Source of the DNA: Oleispirillum sp965228165 | GTDB lineage: Bacteria > Pseudomonadota > Alphaproteobacteria > Rhodospirillales > Rhodospirillaceae | Length of the DNA: 64,000 nt | Direction: 5' to 3' | Assembly (NCBI GenBank): GCA_965228165.1 | Contig: CBDDHB010000003.1 | Span: forward strand, 1,178,001-1,242,000 | Shown: piece after piece, positions 1 through 7,324 of the stretch | How the letters are laid out: each line of letters starts with the position of its first letter | Numbering within the stretch: position 1 is the first letter of the stretch | Made by a program: the position numbers and the translations under genes | Notes under the pieces: generated by a model | What the model was told of the DNA's origin: nothing | The model's database searches: none | Seen by the model: the letters and a program-made list of their open reading frames with translations, nothing else

Positions 1-1
1 C

Positions 2-880
2 GCGGCGATTCATGCTCACCGTCTGCGCCGCGACATCGTCGCCACCATCGTCGCCAACGCCCTGGTCAACCGGGTCGGCGGGACCTTCCTGACCGAGATG
101 ATGGAGGACACCGGTCGCGGGGTGGCGGACGTGGCGCGGGCCTTCATCGTCGCGCGCGACGCCTATCGCCTGCCCGAATTGTGGGCGGAAATCGAATCCC
201 TGGACAACCGGGTTCCGGCGAAGGTGCAGTTGGACCTGCTGATCGCGGTCAATCGCGCCGTCGGCGCGGTGGTCTCGTGGGTCTTGCGGAACGCCGGCGT
301 GCGCATCGATATCGGCGGATTGGCGGAACGTTTCCGCGGCGGCGTCGATGCCCTGCTGGCCGGGAACGATCTTTCCGCCATGCCGTCCGTGGCGACGGAG
401 GACGCGGCGCGCGCCTGGGTCGCGGCGGGGGTGCCCGCCGAAATCGCCCGTCACGTCGCCGCGCTCGACGCCCTGGTGGCGGTGCCCGACATCGTTGCCC
501 TGTCGGAAGTCCGGCGGGTGCTGGTGCCGCAGGCGGCGCGGGTCCATCATCTGGCGGGGGAACGCTTCGGCTTCTGCTGGGCGCGCGAGGCGGCGGCGCG
601 GCTGCCGGTGCGCTCCCACTGGCAGAAACTGGCGATCGCCGCGCTGATCGAGGACTTCTCCGGCCAGCAACGCGACGTCGCGGGCGGCATTCTGGCGAAA
701 ATGGCGGAAACCCCGGAGTCTCCGGCGGAAGACGCGCTGTCCGCCTTCGTTGCCGCCAACGCCTTCGCGGTGGGGCAGGCGGATCGCCTGCTGGCCGAAT
801 ATCGCGAGGCGACGGGAACCCCCGATCTCGCCATGCTGATCGTGGCGGCGCGGCAGTTGCGCGCCCTGACGCGGGAATAA
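2..880 (+). CDS. NAD-specific glutamate dehydrogenase, C-terminal part (5' end outside window)
   Basis: Frame 2 is open from the first base, so this is the 3' end of a gene that starts upstream; 292 codons are visible. The protein begins within the conserved stretch reading IVANALVNRVGGTFLTEM and continues through VARAFIVARDAYRLPELW to a helical C-terminus. This matches the end of the very large (about 1,600-residue) NAD-dependent glutamate dehydrogenase of proteobacteria (Bac_GDH family), which deaminates glutamate to 2-oxoglutarate in the cytoplasm. The catalytic core is not in the window. The stop TAA at the end is followed directly by a dispersed intergenic repeat, and the next gene on this strand belongs to a different family, so no operon is implied. 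Confidence 0.88.
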   Translation, partial: AAIHAHRLRRDIVATIVANALVNRVGGTFLTEMMEDTGRGVADVARAFIVARDAYRLPELWAEIESLDNRVPAKVQLDLLIAVNRAVGAVVSWVLRNAGVRIDIGGLAERFRGGVDALLAGNDLSAMPSVATEDAARAWVAAGVPAEIARHVAALDALVAVPDIVALSEVRRVLVPQAARVHHLAGERFGFCWAREAAARLPVRSHWQKLAIAALIEDFSGQQRDVAGGILAKMAETPESPAEDALSAFVAANAFAVGQADRLLAEYREATGTPDLAMLIVAARQLRALTRE

Positions 881-885
881 GAGGG

Positions 886-1137
886 TAAAACATTGCGAAG
901 GGCCTTTCCCTCCGGGGGATTTCCACCCTCAAATCACCCCACCGGGGCGATTTGTCCCCCTGCGGGGGCCGGGGTTCCAATCCCTTCGCGCATCCCATTT
1001 ATTCGTTTTTGCGCGTAGCGCCATCAAATCATCACGCGACGTGAAGATCGATTGTCGCTGCGCGGCGAAAAGAACATGGGTACACAGGGTCCAAGACCCT
1101 GTGCGGGGTCCGGGGCAGCGCCCCGGTCTGGTTTTTT
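886..1137. repeat. Dispersed palindromic intergenic repeat, copy 1
   Basis: Fills the gap between the glutamate dehydrogenase stop and the MFS start. The 68-bp core (about 1006-1072) runs from TTTTTGCGCGTAGCGC to CGCGGCGAAAA and contains three small palindromes. On its right are two hairpin modules, one of the form CAGGGTCCAAGACCCTG and one CCGGGGCAGCGCCCCGG. The left side is a variant, C/G-rich palindrome mixture. The hairpins may end transcription of the upstream gene; the MFS ribosome-binding site follows immediately. Confidence 0.8.
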
Positions 1138-1149
1138 GGGGAGAAGCCG

Positions 1150-2286
1150 ATGCGGGGCAAGGCCATCTGGGGGTGGTGCCTGTACGACTGGGCCAATTCG
1201 GCGTTTCCGACGGTGGTGCTGACCTTCGTCTTTTCCACCTATTTCACCAAGGCGGTGGCGGAAACCCCGGAAACCGGCGCCGCGCAATGGGGATGGGCGA
1301 TGGCGGCGGCGGGTCTGGTCATTGCCGTCTTGAGTCCCTTCCTGGGGGCCATGGCGGATCGTTCCGGCCGCCGCGGCCTGTGGACCGGCGGCTTCACCGC
1401 CCTGATGTGCCTTGCGACGGCGGGCCTGTGGCGGGTGACGCCGGAACCGTCGTCCGCCCTGCTTTGCCTTGTTCTCGTGACCGTCGCGACAATCTGTTTT
1501 GAAATCGCAACGGTCTTCTACAACGCCCTGTTGCCCGCCCTTGCACCGATGGAGCGAATCGGCCGGATTTCCGGCTGGGCGTGGGGGTTTGGCTATGCGG
1601 GCGGGCTGGTTTGCCTGGTTCTGGTGCTGTTCGGTCTGGTCAAGGCCGATCCGCCGCCCTTCGGCTTGGACGCGTCGCGGGCCGAACCGGTGCGCGCCGC
1701 CGCCCTGCTGGTCGCCGCCTGGATGGCGGTCTTCACCCTGCCCCTGATGTTGTGGGTCCGCGACCCCGCGCCGGAGGGGGCGGTCGGTACGGTGGCGGCG
1801 GCACGGCGCGCCATAGGCGGGCTGATCGGCGCGGTGCGGGGCTGGCCGCGCGAGGCGCGAATCGGGCGCTTCCTGCTGGCCCGCATGCTCTATACCGACG
1901 GGCTCAACACCCTGTTCGCCTTCGGCGGCGTCTATGCGGCGGGAACCTTCGGCCTGTCGCTGTCTGAAGTGATCGTCTTCGGCATCGCGCTCAACGTCAC
2001 CGCCGGTCTGGGGGCGACCGGATTCGGCTGGCTGGATGACGTTCTGGGTCCGAAACGGGTTATCCTGGTTTCCTTGGCGGTGATTTCCGGCCTGGGCGCG
2101 GTGCTGGTGACCGCCAGCGATCCCCGCCTATTTTGGGGGTTGGCGCTGGGCATTTTCGTCGGCCCGGCGGCGTTGGCCGCCGCCACCACGGCGTTCGAGT
2201 CGCAACGTGCCGGAATGGCCACCATTCTGGTCTTTCTGGCGGTGGGCGGGGCGCTGCTCGCCACGGTGCCGAAAACCCGGCCATAA
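1150..2286 (+). CDS. MFS permease of the UMF1/Atg22-like family, apparently lacking one helix
   Basis: The N-terminus (WGWCLYDWANSAFPTVV) is the signature of UMF1-type major facilitator permeases (Atg22-like), whose substrates are mostly unknown. The ATG has a GGGGAG ribosome-binding site about 7 bases upstream. I count about 11 hydrophobic segments in 378 residues, while family members usually have 12 in about 420-450. The shortfall falls near residue 345, where the tenth helix (LGIFVGPAALAAATTAF) runs straight into SQRAGMATILVFLAVGG of the last helix. In relatives about 50 residues, including a helix, separate these motifs. The frame stays open, so this looks like an in-frame deletion; the protein may be non-functional. 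Confidence 0.82.
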   Translation: MRGKAIWGWCLYDWANSAFPTVVLTFVFSTYFTKAVAETPETGAAQWGWAMAAAGLVIAVLSPFLGAMADRSGRRGLWTGGFTALMCLATAGLWRVTPEPSSALLCLVLVTVATICFEIATVFYNALLPALAPMERIGRISGWAWGFGYAGGLVCLVLVLFGLVKADPPPFGLDASRAEPVRAAALLVAAWMAVFTLPLMLWVRDPAPEGAVGTVAAARRAIGGLIGAVRGWPREARIGRFLLARMLYTDGLNTLFAFGGVYAAGTFGLSLSEVIVFGIALNVTAGLGATGFGWLDDVLGPKRVILVSLAVISGLGAVLVTASDPRLFWGLALGIFVGPAALAAATTAFESQRAGMATILVFLAVGGALLATVPKTRP

Positions 2287-2566
2287 AAACGTTGCGAGGG
2301 GTCTTGGACCCCTCGCGCTCCCCATTCCTTAAGGTTTTTGCGCGCAGCGCGATCAAATCGTCACGCGGCGTGGAGGCCGGTAGCCGCTAATGCGGCGAAA
2401 AAAGAAAAAGGAGTCCAGGGGACTGAGTCCCCTGGCGGGTGTGGGCACGGAGAAAGCCGAAGGCTTTCGTAGGGACGCCGCCATCGGCGGCGGTCCGAGG
2501 CGAAGCCGAGGATGAGGAAAACGCACGAAGCGTTTTCCGAACAGCCGCCCACGGGTTTTTCTTCGA
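2287..2566. repeat. Dispersed palindromic intergenic repeat, copy 2 (longest, extra hairpins)
   Basis: Lies between the convergent ends of the MFS gene and the YbjQ-like gene. It opens with the module GCGAGGGGTCTTGGACCCCTCGC, then the core (about 2334-2404), then CCAGGGGACTGAGTCCCCTGG. It differs from other copies by an insertion between GGGTGTGGGC and GCCCACGGG of three more palindromes (GAAAGCCGAAGGCTTTC, GCCGCCATCGGCGGC and GGAAAACGC...GCGTTTTCC). Position between converging genes fits a two-way terminator role. Confidence 0.8.
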
Positions 2567-2569
2567 GGG

Positions 2570-2917
2570 TCAGCCCAACTTGACGGCGGTGCCGTTGGCC
2601 GAGACCATCAGCATGGTCTTGTCGTCGCCGCCGATCACCTCGTAGTCGAGATCGACCGCGACCACGGCGTGCGCGCCCAGGGCGTGGGCTTCTTCCTTCA
2701 ACTGCTGCAAGGCGAGTTCCTTCGCCTCGCGCAGGGATTTTTCATAGGATCCGGCGCGTCCGCCGACGACGTCGCGGATCGAGGCGAAGAAATCCTTGAA
2801 CAGATTGGTGCCCATGATCGCCTCGCCGGAAACGATGCCGAGGTAGGCGACCACCTTGTGGTCCTGAACGCCGTCGGTGGTGGTGACCAGGATCGCGTCG
2901 CTGGGGGAATGCGCCAT
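2570..2917 (-). CDS. YbjQ/UPF0145-family protein (heavy-metal-binding domain fold)
   Basis: A 115-residue protein with the typical pattern of the YbjQ family (PF01906): an N-terminal strand ILVTTTDGVQDHKVVAYLGIVSGEAI, a central amphipathic helix with SYEKSLREAKELALQQLKEEA, and a C-terminal HAVVAVDLDYEVIG followed by MLMVSANGTAV. The family is small, cytoplasmic, forms oligomers and has no firmly assigned function. I chose the ATG at 2917 because the family begins there and a GGAG box lies a few bases upstream; an in-frame extension further upstream is not family-like. It lies 46 bp downstream of the purH 3' end on the same strand and may be co-transcribed with it. Confidence 0.85.
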   Translation of the reverse strand: MAHSPSDAILVTTTDGVQDHKVVAYLGIVSGEAIMGTNLFKDFFASIRDVVGGRAGSYEKSLREAKELALQQLKEEAHALGAHAVVAVDLDYEVIGGDDKTMLMVSANGTAVKLG

Positions 2918-2963
2918 TTTGTCAATTCTCCGGGAATACGGTGGGTTCAGTCGATTGTCCGAA

Positions 2964-4336
2964 TCAATGGCGGAAGTGTCGCATCCCGGTGAAGACCATG
3001 GCAAGGCCCGCCGCATCCGCCGCCGCGATCACCTCGGCGTCGCGGATCGGCCGCCCGGCTGGATCACCGCCGTGGCGCCAGCCTCCGCCGCCGCCAGCAG
3101 GCCGTCGGCGAAGGGGAAGAAGGCGTCGGAGGCGACGACGCTGCCCCGCGCCAGGCTTTCCGGCAGACCCGCTTCCCTGGCCGCGTCCTCGGCCTTGCGG
3201 GCGGCGATGCGCGACGAATCGACGCGGCTCATCTGCCCGGCGCCGATGCCCACCGTCGCCCCGTCCTTGACGTAGACGATGGCGTTGGACTTGACGTGCT
3301 TACCCACGGTGAAGGCGAACAGCAAATCCCGCATCTCGCGTTCGGTGGGGGCGCGCTTGGTCACCACCTTGACGTCGGCGGCGGAAATCCGCCCGTTGTC
3401 GCGCGACTGCATCAGAATGCCGCCGGACAGGGTCTTGGCGAACCAGCCGGAGGCCGCCGGGTCGGGCATGCCGCCGGTGAGCAGCAGGCGCAGATTCTTT
3501 TTCGCCGAGAAGACCTTCAACGCCGCTTCGTCGGCCTCGGGGGCGATCACCACCTCGGTGAAGATCTTGGCGATGTCCTCGGCCAGGTCTCCGGAGAGCG
3601 GGCGGTTCAAGGCGACGATGCCGCCGAAGGCGCTGACCGGGTCGCGGCGCAGCGCCAGACGATAGGCCGCCATCAGGTCGGGCCCGGCGGCGACGCCGCA
3701 GGGGTTGGCGTGCTTGACGATCGCCACCGCCGGTTCGGCGAATTCCGCGACCAGTTCGAAGGCGGCGTCGTAGGCGCCGGTGCGGGCGAAGGCCTTGTGC
3801 GCCAGTTCGCGGCGGAAATCCGCCGTGGTCGCGCCGTCGTGGGCGTTGATTTCCGCCAGCACCCGGTCGTAGTCGGCGGGATCGACCACCACGGTGACGG
3901 CGGCATGGTTTTTCGCCGCGGCGCGGATCATCGACGGGCCGCCGATGTCGATGTTCTCGACGCAGGTGTCGAAATCCGCCCCCTTGGCGACGGTTTCCTC
4001 GAAGGGGTAGAGGTTGACCACCACCAGATCGATCGGCGGAATGCCGTGGGCGGCCATCGCCGCCTCGTGCTCCGGGTTGCCTCGGATTCCCAGGATGCCG
4101 CCGTGAATCTTCGGGTGCAGGGTCTTCGCCCGGCCATCCAGCATCTCGGGGAAGCCGGTGTGATCGGCGACCTCGGTCACCGCTGCGCCCGCGTCGCGCA
4201 GGGCCTTGGCCGAGCCGCCGGTGGAAAGAATCTGCACGCCGCGCGCGGCGAGCGCCTGGGCGAAGGGAACCAGTCCGCTTTTGTCGGAAACCGAAATCAG
4301 GGCGCGGGCGATGCGCGGGTTGGTCGTCTGGGCCAT
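2964..4336 (-). pseudogene. purH: purH, bifunctional AICAR formyltransferase/IMP cyclohydrolase, damaged
   Basis: PurH performs the last two steps of IMP synthesis. The N-terminal cyclohydrolase domain is present (STGGSAKALRDAGAAVTEV, VENIDIGGPSMIRAAAKNHAAVTVVV), as are KHANPCGVA and KSNAIVYVKDGATVGIGAGQMSRVD of the transferase. Two lesions are visible. First, AYDA at about residue 192 runs directly into AAFELVAEFAEP; relatives have about 80 residues here, including RYGxNPHQ and LSYNN, which help bind AICAR. Second, after IQPGG the frame shifts at about position 3050 and stops as RSATPR; the conserved tail IRDAEVIAAAD...GMRHFRH continues in the neighbouring frame to 2964. One missing base restores it. 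With both repaired the length would be about 537 residues, normal for PurH. The start ATG is the family start. Confidence 0.85.
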
Positions 4337-4354
4337 GGGCCGTCCTCTTTCAAG

Positions 4355-6265
4355 TCATGACAACGATCGGGCGCCCTCCGGGGCGCGATATTCGGGAACC
4401 ACGGCGCGCATCGTCGCCAGCGCCGCGTCGGCCTGGCCTGCCGCGCAGGCGTCCTCCAGGCGGTCGAGCAGGGCGCGAATCTCCGCCAGTTCGACCGGGC
4501 GGGGGGCGGCCAGCAGCACCCCCTTGGCCGAGGTCGGCAGCGGCTGTTCCTCGCCGTGGAAGATTTCCTCGAAGAGTTTTTCGCCGGGACGCAGCCCGGT
4601 GAAGACGATCGGCACGTCGATGTCGGGGCGCAGCCCCGCGAGTCGGATCATCTGTCGCGCCAGATCGACGATTTTCACCGGGCGGCCCATTTCCAGGACG
4701 TAGATCTTGCCCAGGTGATCGGAGCGGGACTCCGCGCCGACGCCCATCGACCCGGCGGCGATGACCAGTTCCACCGCCTCGCGGATGGTCATGAAATAGC
4801 GCCGCATCTCGGGGTGGGTGACGGTCAGGGGCCCGCCCTCGCGCAACTGCTTTTCGAACAGCGGCACCACCGACCCGGTGGAGCCGAGCACGTTGCCGAA
4901 GCGCACGGTGACGAAGCGGGTGCCCCGGGTCGCGGGGTCGAGGTCCATCGCCTGGCAGAAGCATTCCGCCATTCGCTTGCTCGCCCCCATCACGTTGGTG
5001 GGGTTGACCGCCTTGTCGGTGGAGACCATCACCATCGCGGCGACGCCGGTCGCGGCGCAGGTTTCGGCGACGATGCGCGACCCCACCGCGTTGGTGAACA
5101 GGCCTTCCAGAGGGTTGGCCTCGACCAGGGGAACGTGCTTCAGGGCGGCGGCGTGAAACACCAGCTCGGGCCGCCGCAGGGCGAAGATCGCGCCGATGCG
5201 GCCACGGTCGCGCACGTCGCCGATCAGCGCGGCGCGCGGCAGGTCGGGGCGGGTGCGGGCGATTTCCATGTCGATGGTGTAAAGGGCGAATTCCGAAGCC
5301 TCGACCAGGGTCAGCTCCGCCGGGGCGAAGCCCGCGATCTGCCGCACCAGTTCGCTGCCGATGCTGCCGCCCGCGCCGGTGACCAGAACCCGGCGGCCCC
5401 GGATGAAGGCGGCCATGCCGTCGCGGTCCAGCACCGTCTGGGGGCGTTGCAGCAGGTCCTCGATCTCCACCGGTTTCAGGTCGATTCCCTGGCCGGGGTC
5501 GGCGGCGCGCAAATCGTCCAGGCGCGGCAGGCGCGACAGACCCAGGCCCAGGGCCTGGGTTTCGTCGAGCAGGCGGGAGATCAGGTCGCCGTCGATGCCG
5601 TCGCGGGTCAGGATCACCCGTTGCGGGCGTTCGTCCCGGTCGGTCAGGCGCTCGATCGCGGCGGCAAGTTCCTCGGCGGCGCCCAGCACCTCGACCGAGC
5701 GGATGCGCCGTCCGACGCGGGAGCCGGTCTCCCCCAGGATGCCGACGACGCGGTAGTTGGAGTCCGGGTTGGTCTCCATGGCGCGGATGAACAGATCGGC
5801 GGCGTCGCCCGCGCCGATCAGCAGCACCGGAATGCGGGCCTTGCCGTTCGCCTCGAATTTCAGGGACAACCGCCGGTCCTTGGCGAAGCGATAGGCGAAG
5901 CGCGGCCCTCCCAGCAGCAGCAGCAGCACGCACCAGGCGATGAACGGGGTGGAGCGGGGAAAATTCTCCAGCCGGTTGTAGAGGAACAGCGCGAGGGTGG
6001 AGACAACGACCAAAAGCGTAACGCCGCGCACGATCGCCAGCAGGTCGTTGATCGAGGCATAGCGCCAGATGCCGTGGTACATGTTCTGGAAGCGGAACGA
6101 CACTGCGGCGATCGCGACGAACCCGCCGACCATCACCAGAAGTTCGTCGGGCGAAAAACGCTCGAAGGCCTGGACGTCGAGGCGCAGATAGAGCGCAAGA
6201 GGCAGGGTCAACGCCGCCATCGCCAGGTCGTGGATGAAAACGATGTGCTTGCGCGTCAGCCGCAT
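4355..6265 (-). CDS. Membrane-bound nucleoside-diphosphate-sugar 4,6-dehydratase (WbpM/PglF/CapD-like)
   Basis: A 636-residue protein with four N-terminal transmembrane helices (within residues 8-125), a first nucleotide-binding-like domain (PVLLIGAGDAADLFI, about 147-160) and a C-terminal extended SDR domain with TGAGGSIGSE at 296-305. The active-site region reads STDKAV (415-420) and MGASK (426-430). The tyrosine of ordinary SDRs is replaced by methionine, as in WbpM and PglF. These enzymes convert UDP-GlcNAc to the 4-keto-6-deoxy sugar that feeds bacillosamine, QuiNAc or FucNAc synthesis. The start at 6265 is preferred over the longer frame because the family starts just before the first helix. 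It sits in a glycan gene run and is followed by purH after 18 bp. Confidence 0.9.
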   Translation of the reverse strand: MRLTRKHIVFIHDLAMAALTLPLALYLRLDVQAFERFSPDELLVMVGGFVAIAAVSFRFQNMYHGIWRYASINDLLAIVRGVTLLVVVSTLALFLYNRLENFPRSTPFIAWCVLLLLLGGPRFAYRFAKDRRLSLKFEANGKARIPVLLIGAGDAADLFIRAMETNPDSNYRVVGILGETGSRVGRRIRSVEVLGAAEELAAAIERLTDRDERPQRVILTRDGIDGDLISRLLDETQALGLGLSRLPRLDDLRAADPGQGIDLKPVEIEDLLQRPQTVLDRDGMAAFIRGRRVLVTGAGGSIGSELVRQIAGFAPAELTLVEASEFALYTIDMEIARTRPDLPRAALIGDVRDRGRIGAIFALRRPELVFHAAALKHVPLVEANPLEGLFTNAVGSRIVAETCAATGVAAMVMVSTDKAVNPTNVMGASKRMAECFCQAMDLDPATRGTRFVTVRFGNVLGSTGSVVPLFEKQLREGGPLTVTHPEMRRYFMTIREAVELVIAAGSMGVGAESRSDHLGKIYVLEMGRPVKIVDLARQMIRLAGLRPDIDVPIVFTGLRPGEKLFEEIFHGEEQPLPTSAKGVLLAAPRPVELAEIRALLDRLEDACAAGQADAALATMRAVVPEYRAPEGARSLS

Positions 6266-6334
6266 GGAATCCCGTTCGGAAAGGTGTCGAGGGCCGGAAA
6301 ATACACCCATCCGCGCCGCCCCGGAAGCAAAAGC

Positions 6335-7324
6335 TCAGCCCTCGTCCCGGCTGCGGTATTTGGCTTGAAACAGGGCCAGGATCAAGGCGGTGGCGAGCGC
6401 TGCTCCGCCCAGGCCGAGGAACGGCTGTCCCTTCGCCGCGATCCGCGCCATGCCGATCAGTCCCAGATTGCCGATCAGCAGCAGCAGGCTGACCCGGGCG
6501 TGCGACCAGCCGCCCTGGGTCGCGCGTTGATAGAAATGCTCGCGGTGCGCCTGCCACACCGGCTTTCCGGCGAGGCCCCGGCGCAACAGGGTGATCGTCG
6601 CGTCGGTCCAATAGAGCGCGGGCAAAATCAAGGCCGCCGTCCAGCCCAGGGGGTGCAGGGCGACACCTTGCAGCAACTGATAGCCAAGAACGAACCCCAG
6701 CGGAATGCTGCCGACGTCGCCCATGAAGATTTTCGCCGGATGCCAGTTCCAGACCAGGAATCCCACCGCCGCCCCGGCGAGGATCGCCAGGGGCGCCGCC
6801 GCCGCGACGCCGGGCAGGGCGAACAGCAGACCGACCGACAGGCTGGCGGTTTCCACCCCGGTGATGCCGTCGATGCCGTCCATGAAATTGTAGAGGTTGA
6901 CGAACCAGACCCAGGCGAGGCCGAGGAGAATTTTCTCGGCGGCGGAGGGCAGCAGGCCGCCGAGGAGGAGGCTTTTCGGCATCAGGGCGAGAACCAGGGC
7001 GACGGCGGCGATCTGCGCGGCGAAGCGCGGCCCCGGCGGCAGCGAACGGCGGTCGTCGATCCACGAAACCGCCGCCAGAAGGGCGGTTCCCGCCAGCATC
7101 GCCCAATCGGCGGGGCTTCCCCCGCGCAGGATGAGCCAGAAGCCGATGCCGACGATGACGAGGGGGGTTACCGCCAGTCCGCCGCCGCGCGGCGTCGGCG
7201 CGGCGTGGCTGCTGCGGGCGTTGGGCAGGTCGAGAATCCGTTTGGCGCGCAACCAGCGTAGCACCAGTCCGGTGGACAGGACCGTCAGGCCGAAACTCGC
7301 CGCGAACGCCCAGGCGGCGGTCAT
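6335..7324 (-). CDS. Undecaprenyl-phosphate sugar-1-phosphate transferase (MraY/WecA family)
   Basis: A 329-residue polytopic membrane protein with about ten hydrophobic segments. The conserved cytoplasmic loops are visible: DLPNARSSHAAPTPRGGG near residue 32, WIDDRRSL (the Asp-rich motif), NLYNFMDGIDGITG, WNWHPAKIFMGDVGS and the C-terminal HREHFYQRA. These mark the family that moves a sugar-1-phosphate (usually HexNAc-1-P) from a UDP-sugar to undecaprenyl phosphate, the first step of O-antigen or capsule unit assembly. The start overlaps the stop of the upstream gene by four bases (ATGA), so the two are translationally coupled. The neighbouring dehydratase may supply its sugar substrate. Confidence 0.9.
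   Translation of the reverse strand: MTAAWAFAASFGLTVLSTGLVLRWLRAKRILDLPNARSSHAAPTPRGGGLAVTPLVIVGIGFWLILRGGSPADWAMLAGTALLAAVSWIDDRRSLPPGPRFAAQIAAVALVLALMPKSLLLGGLLPSAAEKILLGLAWVWFVNLYNFMDGIDGITGVETASLSVGLLFALPGVAAAAPLAILAGAAVGFLVWNWHPAKIFMGDVGSIPLGFVLGYQLLQGVALHPLGWTAALILPALYWTDATITLLRRGLAGKPVWQAHREHFYQRATQGGWSHARVSLLLLIGNLGLIGMARIAAKGQPFLGLGGAALATALILALFQAKYRSRDEG

Noticed and set aside
886..1137. Repeat copies as a CRISPR array
   Set aside because: The copies are single, scattered and made of palindromic modules; there is no regular series of repeats and spacers anywhere in the window.
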